Assembly: GCA_903913315.1 (NCBI GenBank)
Contig: CAIWKX010000178.1
Location: forward strand, 1 to 51,285
Source of the DNA: an uncultured Bacteroidota bacterium
GTDB taxonomy: Bacteria; Bacteroidota; Bacteroidia; Flavobacteriales; Flavobacteriaceae
DNA length: 51,285 nt
Reading direction: 5' to 3'
The stretch's first letter is position 1. Each line of letters starts with the position of its first letter. The notes under the pieces are model-generated. The model searched no databases, was not told the DNA's origin, and saw only the letters and a list, made by a program, of their open reading frames with translations. This document shows positions 40,881-49,192 of this stretch, in pieces. The position numbers and the translations under genes were made by a program.

Positions 40881-40925
40881 AAAAACTACAAATTCAATAG
40901 GTTAAATCTTGAATTTGTAGTTTTT
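40881..40925. terminator. Bidirectional terminator, 17-bp stem
   Basis: AAAAACTACAAATTCAA pairs perfectly with TTGAATTTGTAGTTTTT around an 11-nt loop. It ends the DUF2911 gene (plus) and the symporter gene (minus), whose stop at 40926 directly follows the stem. Confidence 0.9.
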
Positions 40926-42620
40926 TTATGCTCTAATTTTAGCTTGCTGATTGATTATAAATTGAGAAACTAGTGATAATAGAATTGTAAGCATGGCTCC
41001 AATAAAATTTAGCCATAAAAAACTTACTATATCCAAAGAATAAATATAAATTATTAAGGACTGGCTTAACAAAGCACACCAAAAAATGGAAGTCGCTTTG
41101 ATGTATTTGATATAAAAACCAACAAGAAATATTCCTAATACGGTTCCATAAAAGATAGAGCCTACAATATTCACCAATTGAATTAAATTTTCAAACAACG
41201 TTCCTAGGCAAGCAAAAAGAATTGCTATTATGCCCCATAGCAATGTAAAATACTTGGTTGCATTAACATAATGTTTCGGTTCCATTTCAGTTTTTTTATT
41301 TCTCTTGTAAATATCCATGGCCGTTGTTGAAGCCAACGCGTTGATACCAGAAGCTGATGATGACATGGCAGCAGATAGAATGACTGCCAATAGTAATCCT
41401 ATCAACCCTTTAGGAAGGTATTTCAAAATGAAATAAAGAAATACATAATCTTTATCGTTTGTTTCCGCTTTGGAATCGGCTTTTGAAATCAATTCTTTGG
41501 CTTGATCTCGAAGATCTCGTTCTTTGTCAGATAGAGCAACTAGTTTATTTCGTAAAATTGGATTATCATAATTCTGATTCAAATGATCAATATAAAGTAA
41601 GTTATATTCCTTTTTTTCCTCGGTCAACCCTTTTAATTTATCTTCTAAAAGTTGATATTGACTAGCATAAACGGATTTCTTTATTATAGCTTTATTTACG
41701 GGATTGAAATTGAGCGGCACTTCATTGAATTGAAAGAAAACAAAAACCATGACCCCTATTAATAGTATAAAAAACTGCATAGGAATTTTTAAGAAGCCGT
41801 TCATAATGAGTCCCATTTGACTGTCTTTGTCTGATTTACCCGAAAGATAACGTCCTACTTGCGATTGATCTGTACCAAAATAGGCTAAAAACAAGAAAAA
41901 TCCCCCCGCTATTCCGCTCCAAAAAGTATATCGAGTTCCGGGATTAAAAGAAAAATCTAAGATATTCATTTTTTTATTAGCACCAGCAATATGCAGTGCG
42001 TTGGAAAAGGTCATTTCATTTGGAAGCAGATGTAAAATCAAGAAAAAAGTAATAAACATTCCTGTCATAATAACAAGCATTTGATGTTTCTGCGTCACAT
42101 TTACAGCTTTTGTTCCACCAGAAACGGTATAAATAATTACTAGAATTCCAATGATAATGTTTAGCATTGTAAGATTCCAACCTAGTAATGTAGATAGAAT
42201 GATTGATGGGGCATAAATGGTTAAACCCGTTCCTAACCCCCGTTGGATCATGAATAAAATCGAAGCCAAAGTTCTTGTTTTTAAATCAAATCGATTTTCT
42301 AAATATTCATAAGCTGTAAAAACTTTTAGTTTGTGATAAATAGGGATAAAAGTCATACAGATGACTATCATGGCAATGGGTAAACCAAAATAAAATTGTA
42401 CAAATCCCATTCCATCTTGATAGGCTTGTCCTGGAGTTGAAAGAAAAGTGATGGCACTTGCTTGTGTTGCCATTACCGACAGACCAATCGTCCACCAATT
42501 GGTTTGTTTGTTATCTAAAATATAATCTTCAACATTTTTACTTCCTTTGGTTTTATATACTCCATATATCACTATTGATAATAGAGTGACCGATAGTATT
42601 ATCCAATCCAGTTGTTGCAT
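40926..42620 (-). CDS. Sodium:solute symporter family transporter
   Basis: 564 residues with about 13-14 membrane segments. SSS family features: an early helix with SVMATQASAITFLSTPGQAYQDG (the Na+-binding and substrate region in helix 1, here split by the unwound stretch), the first loop with FGLPIAMIVICM, YEYLENRF after helix 3, TKAVNVTQKHQ, YFGTDQSQVGRYLSGKSDKDS in the middle, and SSSASGINALASTTAMDIY near residue 425, the other Na+ site. It imports a solute with sodium; the substrate is unknown. A large hydrophilic loop around 310-380 is unusual in length. It starts one base after a 35-residue membrane peptide gene, in the PIG-L operon. Confidence 0.9.
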   Translation of the reverse strand: MQQLDWIILSVTLLSIVIYGVYKTKGSKNVEDYILDNKQTNWWTIGLSVMATQASAITFLSTPGQAYQDGMGFVQFYFGLPIAMIVICMTFIPIYHKLKVFTAYEYLENRFDLKTRTLASILFMIQRGLGTGLTIYAPSIILSTLLGWNLTMLNIIIGILVIIYTVSGGTKAVNVTQKHQMLVIMTGMFITFFLILHLLPNEMTFSNALHIAGANKKMNILDFSFNPGTRYTFWSGIAGGFFLFLAYFGTDQSQVGRYLSGKSDKDSQMGLIMNGFLKIPMQFFILLIGVMVFVFFQFNEVPLNFNPVNKAIIKKSVYASQYQLLEDKLKGLTEEKKEYNLLYIDHLNQNYDNPILRNKLVALSDKERDLRDQAKELISKADSKAETNDKDYVFLYFILKYLPKGLIGLLLAVILSAAMSSSASGINALASTTAMDIYKRNKKTEMEPKHYVNATKYFTLLWGIIAILFACLGTLFENLIQLVNIVGSIFYGTVLGIFLVGFYIKYIKATSIFWCALLSQSLIIYIYSLDIVSFLWLNFIGAMLTILLSLVSQFIINQQAKIRA

Positions 42621-42621
42621 A

Positions 42622-42729
42622 CTAGGAGAAAATTTGCATTAATATATAAAATACGATAAAATAAATCGCATTGACTACTAATAACCAAGGATAGGCATTT
42701 TTGAGTTTGATTGTTTTATTTGGTTCCAT
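42622..42729 (-). CDS. 35-residue single-span membrane peptide
   Basis: ATG at 42729-42727, stop at 42624-42622. It has a polar N-terminus (MEPNKTIKLKNAYPW) and one membrane segment at about residues 15-33. It begins one base after the short spacer following the PIG-L stop, and the symporter ATG follows one base after its stop, so all three are tightly coupled. By position it may be a small subunit of the symporter, like the small partners of some SSS transporters (for example the YhdT-PanF type or DUF4212), but sequence similarity was not tested. Confidence 0.72.
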   Translation of the reverse strand: MEPNKTIKLKNAYPWLLVVNAIYFIVFYILMQIFS

Positions 42730-42730
42730 A

Positions 42731-45220
42731 CTATTTACCTATTGAAATCATGTTTGCCAATAAACGAAAAGCACCGGCAACACCTTCTGGTAATTCTCTA
42801 AAGAAAGATAATCCAGTATAAATATATTTTCCTTTACCATAATTTGCTAACAAAATTGCGCCATTTTTAGGCGTTTCTCCAGTATCGTTTGCAGAAATTA
42901 TAGGTGTAAAATTGGCATCCCATTCACTTGGGTAGTATAAGCCCTGTTCTTGTTTCCAACCTTCAAAATCTTTGGCTGTGATTTTATTAGGAAAATTTAG
43001 AATACGACTTTCTGGAGCTAAAAAACGGACTTCGGCATTTTCTTCGGTCACACGATCTCGTGAAATTTTTATTGGAAAAGGAGCAAAATCTTTGGTAACA
43101 AAATCATCTAAGGTGTTGTATTGTAAAATCATTGTCTTTCCCTCCTTCACTAAATCCAATAAGATAATTTGCTTACTGGCAAGTGCATTTACGGTATTAT
43201 AAGCACGAATTCCCGTCATAATAACATCAAAACTTTGTAATTTTTCTGTCGAAATTTCTTCTGGTTTGATTATCGTAACTTCATATCCCATTTGCTTTAA
43301 ACTTTTGGGCACTTCATCACCAACACCCATGATGTATGCGATTTTTTCGTTATTAGTTTTTATATTCAATTTTATAGCTTTTGCTTCAGCCGATTTCAAC
43401 ACCATTTGTTTGTAAATATGCGGATAGTTAATGTCAATTTTATCCTGTTCAAAAGTCTGTCCGTCAACATTTATGACACTTTTTAAAAAAACTTCTGAAG
43501 CTTCTTTTGAAGGCGTAACTGTAAAAGTAACTACTTGTTCTTCGCCTTTATTTTTTAATGCAAATGGTATTGAATTTGGACTAACTTTCCAATTTTCGGG
43601 TGCTTGGAGTTGAATTGTTCCGGCTACGTTCTCTTTGCCCGATTTAATTTTAACGGTAACTAATTTTTCTTTAGTAGTAGGGAAAATATATACCTTTTCT
43701 TGGATGGATGAAGTTACAACAGGTACAATATCAAGAGGTTGATATACTTCGCCTTTTACTTCGTCATTGTATTTGTAAACTACATTTCGTTCAAACGGAA
43801 TCGTAATACCATTCATTTCAATGGTAAAAGTTACTTTTACATTGCGAATAATGTCGGGTTTTCCAATATTTTCTTGTTGGTCGACACGATACATTCCAAT
43901 GCTCCCTTTTTCTTTTAGGTAATACGGTTGGGTGTATTCCAGATTGTTTATTTTAACTTCATATTCTATTTTTTCCGGTTTGTTATTTTGTAATGTTTTG
44001 TCATTGTATGTAGTGCCTTTTTCAGAATTTGTAGCAGTAATCCCTACCAAATTCATTTTAATTGGGCTCCTATTAATAAGCTCTAAATTCAGTTTTAGCG
44101 TAGTATCATTCGTTACTTCTTGCTTGTCAGAAACGGCTTCAAGGTACAATCCAGTGCACGCTTCAATAATTTTTTTTAGTTCTTCAGTTTTGATTTTTTT
44201 CCAATGGTTTTCATGTAACCCCTGAATTAATTCATAGGCTTTTACTAATTCAGGAATACTAGCGGATGGATTTTTAAAATCGAAGTTGTGCTCTATTTTT
44301 GAAAGAATTTCACCAATTGGTTTTCCGTCTTTAATTCGATTCCAAGTGGTATCTATTCCTTCAAAGATATTCGTTTTATCGGTCAATGCCTCTCCTTTTA
44401 AAAATTCTAAATATTCAAATTCTTCACCTCGTGTTCCGGTGCTACCAAAACCTTGTGATTGATGTCTACTTCTGCTTAAGGCAGCAATTTCTTGATTGGA
44501 TTTTCCTAATTGTGGGTAAAAAACTCCAGTTTGCAATTGACTTAAATTGCTTTTATCGGCTGCATCAAATTTTTCTTTACTTCCATAAAACCACCATGAA
44601 GTGTTAAAAAATAATCGTTTGGGTTGCCAAGTTGATGTTAGTTGTAACTGTTCAGGAAATTGGTTTGGGTCGTTTACTTTGTCAAAAGCTTCAACGCTTA
44701 ACATGGCAGAGGAGGTATGATGTCCATGGGTCGTTCCTGGAGAACGATGATCAAAGCGATTAATAATTACATCGGGTTGAAAATTTCTAATTACCCAAAT
44801 CATGTCACTTAAGACTTGGTTTTTATCCCAAATTTGTAGCGTTTCTTTAGGGTTCTTTGAAAAACCAAAATCATTTGCTCTGGAGAAAAATTGTTCGCCA
44901 CCATCAATTTTTCTTGCTTCAATTAATTCTTGTGTGCGAATAACACCTAGCAACTCTCTTAATTCCGAACCAATTAGATTCTGACCACCATCACCACGAG
45001 TTAACGATAAATAGCCTGTTCTAGCATTTTTCTCATTAGATAAATACGATATTAGCTTTGTGTTTTCATCGTCTGGATGCGCTGCAATATATAAAACGGA
45101 ACCTAAAAAATTTAGTTTTTCTATTTTATGGTAAATTTCAACGGCAGTTGGTTTTACTGGTTGTTGCGCTTTTGCATTTAAAAAAGCGAGTAACAAAACA
45201 AATTTTAAAATGGTTTTCAA
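42731..45220 (-). CDS. PIG-L family deacetylase, large secreted form
   Basis: 829 residues with signal peptide (ends near AKAQ, residues 16-19). N-terminal PIG-L domain (about 35-290) with zinc motif AHPDDE (47-52), SLTRGDGGQN and HRSPGTTHGHHTSS as the second metal-binding region. The middle (about 370-620) is a set of beta domains of NEW3 / Ig type (GKENVAGTIQLQAPENW). The C-terminal 200 residues look like a glutamine-amidotransferase-like or ThuA-like fold (MGVGDEVPKSLKQMGYEV, TGIRAYNTV). PIG-L enzymes remove acetyl groups from N-acetylglucosamine-containing compounds; this exported, multi-domain type probably acts on environmental or cell-surface sugars. Operon with the membrane peptide and symporter suggests uptake of its product. 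Confidence 0.88.
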   Translation of the reverse strand: MKTILKFVLLLAFLNAKAQQPVKPTAVEIYHKIEKLNFLGSVLYIAAHPDDENTKLISYLSNEKNARTGYLSLTRGDGGQNLIGSELRELLGVIRTQELIEARKIDGGEQFFSRANDFGFSKNPKETLQIWDKNQVLSDMIWVIRNFQPDVIINRFDHRSPGTTHGHHTSSAMLSVEAFDKVNDPNQFPEQLQLTSTWQPKRLFFNTSWWFYGSKEKFDAADKSNLSQLQTGVFYPQLGKSNQEIAALSRSRHQSQGFGSTGTRGEEFEYLEFLKGEALTDKTNIFEGIDTTWNRIKDGKPIGEILSKIEHNFDFKNPSASIPELVKAYELIQGLHENHWKKIKTEELKKIIEACTGLYLEAVSDKQEVTNDTTLKLNLELINRSPIKMNLVGITATNSEKGTTYNDKTLQNNKPEKIEYEVKINNLEYTQPYYLKEKGSIGMYRVDQQENIGKPDIIRNVKVTFTIEMNGITIPFERNVVYKYNDEVKGEVYQPLDIVPVVTSSIQEKVYIFPTTKEKLVTVKIKSGKENVAGTIQLQAPENWKVSPNSIPFALKNKGEEQVVTFTVTPSKEASEVFLKSVINVDGQTFEQDKIDINYPHIYKQMVLKSAEAKAIKLNIKTNNEKIAYIMGVGDEVPKSLKQMGYEVTIIKPEEISTEKLQSFDVIMTGIRAYNTVNALASKQIILLDLVKEGKTMILQYNTLDDFVTKDFAPFPIKISRDRVTEENAEVRFLAPESRILNFPNKITAKDFEGWKQEQGLYYPSEWDANFTPIISANDTGETPKNGAILLANYGKGKYIYTGLSFFRELPEGVAGAFRLLANMISIGK

Positions 45221-45322
45221 TGGTGGACTGTATTAATTTTTCAGCAATAGTTTCAAATGTAGTAATTATAATAGTTTCTAAAAATTTTTTATTTTATTTT
45301 TCTAATTTGTTTAACAAAAAAA

Positions 45323-45352
45323 AAGAGCAAAATGATTTTTCATTTTACTCTT
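45323..45352 (-). terminator. Terminator of the His-rich operon
   Basis: AAGAGCAAAATGA and TCATTTTACTCTT form a 13-bp stem with one mismatch and a 4-nt loop; on the minus strand a long T run follows. It is 28 bp after the stop at 45380. Confidence 0.8.
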
Positions 45353-45379
45353 AGTGATGGTAGTATAAGCTAATTGAAT

Positions 45380-45895
45380 TTAATGTCTTCCTCCATGGTC
45401 ATTATTTTCTCTGTCATCATGTTTTTCTTCTCCTCTGTGATTTCCATTATCATGTTTCTCTTCTCCTTTATGATTTCCATTATCATGTTTCTCTTCTCCT
45501 CTGTGATTTCCATTGTCATGGTGGTCGTTCTCTCTCGGTCTTTGCTCACGATTAGCTTGATATTGTTCTCGGTGCTTCTCGTGGAATTTATAAGGAGAAG
45601 TACCTCTATAATCCGTTAGATAGACAATGTTTCCGCCTTTTAAATTATAATTTCTGTATTGATAAGGAAGCGATATAGATCGAATCCATTTTCCATTTTT
45701 TATATAAATAAATCTTGCTGAAGGAACATCATAATAGCAATCTATATCTGGAAGATAATAATATTGCGATTCAAGTCGCTCTGTTGGCGCCCAAACGGGC
45801 GGAGTCCCAAATTGTAAATTAATGGATATTTGAGCCTGAAATTGAGTTGCTGTTAAAAGCAATACCCCCCATAAAAATAATTTCATTTTTTTCAT
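45380..45895 (-). CDS. Secreted protein with His-rich repeat tail
   Basis: 171 residues, signal peptide ending near FQAQ (residues 18-21). The first 100 mature residues have many aromatic residues (FGTPPVWAPTERLESQYYYL, DIDCYYDVPSARFIY, WIRSISLPYQYR) and look like a compact beta domain of a family known only as hypothetical in Flavobacteria. The last 45 residues consist of three 11-residue repeats, GEEKHDNGNHR or close, plus flanking HDN and HGGRH: 10 or more His and many acidic residues. This suggests metal binding or a flexible tail. It starts on the stop of the previous gene (TAATG), so translation is coupled. Confidence 0.75.
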   Translation of the reverse strand: MKKMKLFLWGVLLLTATQFQAQISINLQFGTPPVWAPTERLESQYYYLPDIDCYYDVPSARFIYIKNGKWIRSISLPYQYRNYNLKGGNIVYLTDYRGTSPYKFHEKHREQYQANREQRPRENDHHDNGNHRGEEKHDNGNHKGEEKHDNGNHRGEEKHDDRENNDHGGRH

Positions 45896-46212
45896 TATAA
45901 TAATATGATTAAAAGTAAGATAATAATTATGATGGCTCCAACCGATAAATAAATACCATTACCATTTGATCTCATTCTTGATTTAATTGTTCGCACTTCT
46001 TTTCGTAATACTTTTTTATCGGCTGCTGTTAAATTGGATTTATCCATAGCTTTGATTTCATCCAATCGTGACAGTAGTACTTTCACTTCTGCGGGCACTT
46101 CTTTTGAAGTATTTGAAATTGTCGTTGGATTTTTTTCTGAAGCAATACTTTGATTCGGAAGGAATGTTAATGACGCGATCATTACCATTGTGTAAAGAGT
46201 TATTTTTTTCAT
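45895..46212 (-). CDS. Small exported protein with C-terminal membrane anchor
   Basis: 105 residues with signal peptide (ends near SIASE, residues 22-26). The middle (45-80) is a charged helix with LSRLDEIKAMDKSNLTAADKK and KVLRKEVRTIKSRM. The last 17 residues (VGAIIIIILLLIILL) form a membrane segment, so it may be anchored with the helix in the periplasm. I recall short proteins of this pattern in Flavobacteria, function unknown. It is the first gene of a two-gene operon with the His-rich protein. A GTAAC-TAC-GTTAC palindrome lies 55 bp upstream. Confidence 0.75.
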   Translation of the reverse strand: MKKITLYTMVMIASLTFLPNQSIASEKNPTTISNTSKEVPAEVKVLLSRLDEIKAMDKSNLTAADKKVLRKEVRTIKSRMRSNGNGIYLSVGAIIIIILLLIILL

Positions 46213-46267
46213 TTTTTTTAAATTTAGTTAAACAGAATTGTTATGACAAATATGAAAAATAATGAAA

Positions 46268-46280
46268 GTAACTACGTTAC
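46268..46280. promoter_or_regulatory. Palindrome upstream of the small exported protein gene
   Basis: GTAAC-TAC-GTTAC, a perfect 5-bp inverted repeat, just upstream of a CATATTTG sequence on the minus strand that nearly fits the -7 box. It could be an operator. Confidence 0.35.
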
Positions 46281-46323
46281 ATTATTTTATAGTATTGTTG
46301 TAAATTTCACATGTTATGAGCAT

Positions 46324-46581
46324 TTATAAATGCCCAGAACCTGATCTTTGGTTGATGTAGTTTAATTGATGTTCAGCCACATAGTTTCTGAACAAGGTGA
46401 GAAGCGTATCGTAATATTTTTGAAGGTTTTTCACATTGACCTCCGGACGACTATCGATTGGAATTGTAATAGGCATTTCATTTAAATACTTTGATAATTC
46501 AGGATAATTTTCCTGAATCACCATTGTCACTTTCAATATTTTAGCATTGATTTCTTCTTCCTTTTCCATTGCATTCTTCAA
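46324..46581 (-). CDS. Small conserved cytosolic protein
   Basis: 85 residues without signal peptide; it may start at M5 (MEKEEE). It is helical with IQENYPELSKYLNEMPITIP and a Tyr-rich end (LQKYYDTLLTLFRNYVAEH). The pattern is found as a hypothetical protein near Maf and UbiA genes in Flavobacteria, as here (30 bp after maf). No function known. Confidence 0.72.
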   Translation of the reverse strand: MKNAMEKEEEINAKILKVTMVIQENYPELSKYLNEMPITIPIDSRPEVNVKNLQKYYDTLLTLFRNYVAEHQLNYINQRSGSGHL

Positions 46582-46610
46582 TTTAATTGGCTTTCAAATG
46601 AAATGTAAAG

Positions 46611-47195
46611 TTACGCATTAAATCCTAATGTAGATGTTAAATATTTGTATACTTTTTCAGTGGGTAATCCGACAACATTTGTATAGGAACCTTCAATTTT
46701 TGAAATTCCAATGAGTCCAATCCATTCTTGAATTCCATAGGCTCCCGCTTTGTCAAAGGGTTTGTAGTTGTCTAAATAATAATGGATTGCTTCATCTGAT
46801 AACGCAACAAAGGTCACTTTAGTAACTTCAAAAATAGTTTCTGTTTTCTTAGTCGTTTTAAAACATACCGAAGTAATTACTTCATGTGTCGCGTTGGATA
46901 GTGATTTTAAAATCTGAAAAGCATCATCATAATCTTTTGGTTTCCCTACTGCTTTATCATGTAGCCAAACTAAAGTATCACTGGTCACTAAAACTTCATT
47001 ATCAGCAATTTCTCCTTCAAAAGCTTTTGCTTTTAGCTCTGCCAAATAATTAGTAATGGCTTCTGCCTTTAAATGATCAGGGTAGATTTCTTCAACTTCT
47101 TTCAATCGCACTTCAAAATCAAAATCAAAGTCTTTAAAAAACTGTTGGCGTCTGGGAGATCCTGAGGCTAAAATGATTTTATAGTTATTTGGCAT
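46611..47195 (-). CDS. Maf-family nucleotide pyrophosphatase
   Basis: 194 residues, full Maf fold. The signature ASGSPRRQQFF is near residues 10-20, followed by the acidic EEIYPDH, VTSDTLVWL (with the catalytic Asp), GKPKDYDDAFQIL and the C-terminal DKAGAYGIQEWIGLIGISKIEGSYTNVVGLP region in pieces typical of the family. It hydrolyses nucleoside triphosphates, usually dTTP/UTP or modified ones, to monophosphates and may prevent their incorporation. It overlaps the 3' end of the UbiA gene by 11 bp, so the two are translationally linked. Confidence 0.93.
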   Translation of the reverse strand: MPNNYKIILASGSPRRQQFFKDFDFDFEVRLKEVEEIYPDHLKAEAITNYLAELKAKAFEGEIADNEVLVTSDTLVWLHDKAVGKPKDYDDAFQILKSLSNATHEVITSVCFKTTKKTETIFEVTKVTFVALSDEAIHYYLDNYKPFDKAGAYGIQEWIGLIGISKIEGSYTNVVGLPTEKVYKYLTSTLGFNA

Positions 47196-48114
47196 GATGA
47201 ATGATGTTTAAAGTGATTACGGCTACGGATACGATTCCAAAGAATATTATCCATTTTAATAGCGTACATATGAATTGATAATCCTTTTTTTCTGCGGCAT
47301 TCCAAAGTTTAACTAAACACAAAATCAATGGAGCAATGACAAAAACAAGAATATAAATGATTGCAAAATATAAATTGTTGGCAAATAAATAATTATTTAG
47401 ATAGTAGCATAAGTACAAAGTTGGAAGAAGTAACAACCCAAAAGCAATTCGATTGGTTTTTACTACTCCAATAGTTATAGGTAGGGTTTTCATTTCTTGC
47501 ATGCTGTCGCCTTCCATGTCTTGGATGTCCTTGACGATTTCACGAACTAGGTTAATGATAAAAGCAAATTTGGCATAGTCCAGCAAAATAGCAAATGCCA
47601 CTGACATTTGTTGTTGGTTGCTTTCAAATGTATTAGGAAATATATCAAATATTCCAATAATGATGACACTAAAAGCTAGTAATCCCGCAATCACTATATT
47701 TCCAAGAAGCGCCATTTGCTTCAGTGTGCTGGCATAGAAATACAATAGCGTAGCAATCAACACAAATATAATAGCAAAATTAGGATGTGATACCGAATTT
47801 GCCAATAGGAATCCGCAAGCTACACCGGTAATGGTTAGAGAGGCATAAATAGTATACGCTTTTGATTCTGTAATATAGTTACCAATAATCACTTTTTCGG
47901 GCTTGTTGATGGCATCGGTTTCTTGATCAAAGATATCATTAATTACATAGCCACCCGCTGCAATCAAAACTGTGGCAACTACCAATAAAGTGTATTGCCA
48001 ATAAAACAGCGATAAAGGAATTTTGATCAGTTCTAAATATCCAAATCTAAAAATGAGCTGCATTATTGCAAGCAGTACTAAGTTTTTGTATCGTATTAAT
48101 TGTAAAAATTTCAT
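47185..48114 (-). CDS. UbiA-family prenyltransferase
   Basis: 309 residues with about eight to nine membrane segments. The first Asp-rich motif is NDIFDQETDAINKP near residue 60; the second is in DIQDMEGDSMQEMKTLPI near residue 195. Both bind the magnesium-prenyl diphosphate. Such genes next to Maf in Flavobacteria are annotated as geranylgeranylglycerol-phosphate geranylgeranyltransferase-like, but the substrate cannot be settled by sequence alone; a role in quinone or other prenyl lipid synthesis is possible. The promoter region contains an array of seven heptamers (48126-48179). Confidence 0.9.
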   Translation of the reverse strand: MKFLQLIRYKNLVLLAIMQLIFRFGYLELIKIPLSLFYWQYTLLVVATVLIAAGGYVINDIFDQETDAINKPEKVIIGNYITESKAYTIYASLTITGVACGFLLANSVSHPNFAIIFVLIATLLYFYASTLKQMALLGNIVIAGLLAFSVIIIGIFDIFPNTFESNQQQMSVAFAILLDYAKFAFIINLVREIVKDIQDMEGDSMQEMKTLPITIGVVKTNRIAFGLLLLPTLYLCYYLNNYLFANNLYFAIIYILVFVIAPLILCLVKLWNAAEKKDYQFICTLLKWIIFFGIVSVAVITLNIIHHAK

Positions 48115-48125
48115 GGTTTTTAGTG

Positions 48126-48179
48126 TTCAGTTTTCAGTTTTCAGTTTTCAGTTTTCAGTTTTCAGTTTTCAGTTTTCAG
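48126..48179. repeat. Heptanucleotide repeat, seven TTTTCAG units
   Basis: A partial unit TTCAG, then seven exact copies of TTTTCAG (48131-48179). It lies between the ubiA start and the four-helix-bundle gene, 11 bp upstream of the ubiA ATG, so copy number could change the distance to its promoter. Confidence 0.95.
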
Positions 48180-48214
48180 TTTTAAGTGAAAGTAGGGTTT
48201 TCAATTTACGTTTT

Positions 48215-48583
48215 TTATTCTTTTACTCCAAACTTTTTAGGGTTTAGCATCCTATAATTTATTAGTTTTCCAACTTCTTTTGAATCATTTAATAATTCAT
48301 GATAGGACTCATTAGTTATATATTTAAAAGCTAATGAATATTCCAACCAAACTTGTGTTTCAGAATTCTCAGCATCGGAATCGGTTAGTTTACTGTGAAA
48401 ATGTTTTGGATAATCACGTTTTCTATACGCTTCAGCAATATTTGCAGAAACACTTCTTGAAGAACGTCTTATTTGATCAGTTAATGAGTAGGTTTCTTCT
48501 TTTGGAAAAGTTTTTGAACTACTAAAAATTTTCATTGCCAAAGCAAATGATTTTTGATAAGCTATTACATCTTGAAATGTCAT
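48215..48583 (-). CDS. Four-helix bundle protein (23S rRNA IVP / S23 type)
   Basis: 122 residues matching the small four-helix bundle family first found as the product of intervening sequences in 23S rRNA genes: YQKSFALAMKIF, FPKEETYSLTDQIRRSSRSVSANIAE with the SVSANIAE core, then a helix with DAENSETQVWLEYSLAF. In Bacteroidetes such genes are scattered outside rRNA, often between unrelated genes as here, where it splits the KdsC-UbiA order and has variable repeats on one side. Function unknown; insertion into an older gene block is a reasonable inference. Confidence 0.92.
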   Translation of the reverse strand: MTFQDVIAYQKSFALAMKIFSSSKTFPKEETYSLTDQIRRSSRSVSANIAEAYRKRDYPKHFHSKLTDSDAENSETQVWLEYSLAFKYITNESYHELLNDSKEVGKLINYRMLNPKKFGVKE

Positions 48584-48664
48584 TTTTATCGCTAATTAAC
48601 TGAACTTTTTTTTCTTACAATCTAAATCTCTGCCAACTGATTACTGAACACTGCTCACTTACAA

Positions 48665-49192
48665 TTAATCATGCTTCCCATCATAATACAAATGCCATTT
48701 TCCTTGTACTTTCATGACTTGTTCAATTACTTCACGAACTGCACCTTTTCCACCATTTTTATGCGAAATGTATTTTGAAATCGCTTTGATTTCAGGACTT
48801 GCATCTTGTGGGCATGTAGGCAAACCAACCAATTGCATTACATGGTAATCGGGAATGTCATCTCCCATATACAAAACGTTTTCTGATTTAATATTATACA
48901 ATTCGATATACTCATTATAGGTTTCCACTTTGTTTGGACTGGCTAAGTGAATATCATGAATTCCTAGATTTCGCAATCGAATTCGAACCCCTTCATTGTT
49001 TCCCCCCGAAATGATGCATACATTGTAACCACTTTCTAAAGCTGCTTTCATCGCAAAACCATCTCTAATGTTCATCACGCGAAGCATTTCGCCTGTAGGT
49101 GTAATATGAACCGAACTATCGGTTAACACACCATCAACGTCAAATATAAAAGTGGTGATATGTTTTAAAATTTCTTTATAACTTTTTGTCAT
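48665..49192 (-). CDS. KdsC-like 3-deoxy-D-manno-octulosonate 8-phosphatase
   Basis: 175 residues, HAD subclass IIIA without cap, the usual KdsC length. Motif I FDVDGVLTDSS (D18, D20), motif II CIISGGNNEG, a conserved Lys before LYMGDDIPDYHVM (motif IV) and the C-terminal AVREVIEQVMKVQGKW found in KdsC proteins. It removes phosphate from KDO 8-phosphate on the way to CMP-KDO for lipopolysaccharide; family members can have other substrates. It starts inside the end of the DUF2520 gene (17-bp overlap), so the two are translated together. Confidence 0.9.
   Translation of the reverse strand: MTKSYKEILKHITTFIFDVDGVLTDSSVHITPTGEMLRVMNIRDGFAMKAALESGYNVCIISGGNNEGVRIRLRNLGIHDIHLASPNKVETYNEYIELYNIKSENVLYMGDDIPDYHVMQLVGLPTCPQDASPEIKAISKYISHKNGGKGAVREVIEQVMKVQGKWHLYYDGKHD

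Noticed and set aside
45374..45619. Plus-strand 81-codon frame rich in Ile, Met, Phe
   Set aside because: Complement of the His-rich repeat tail of the secreted protein.
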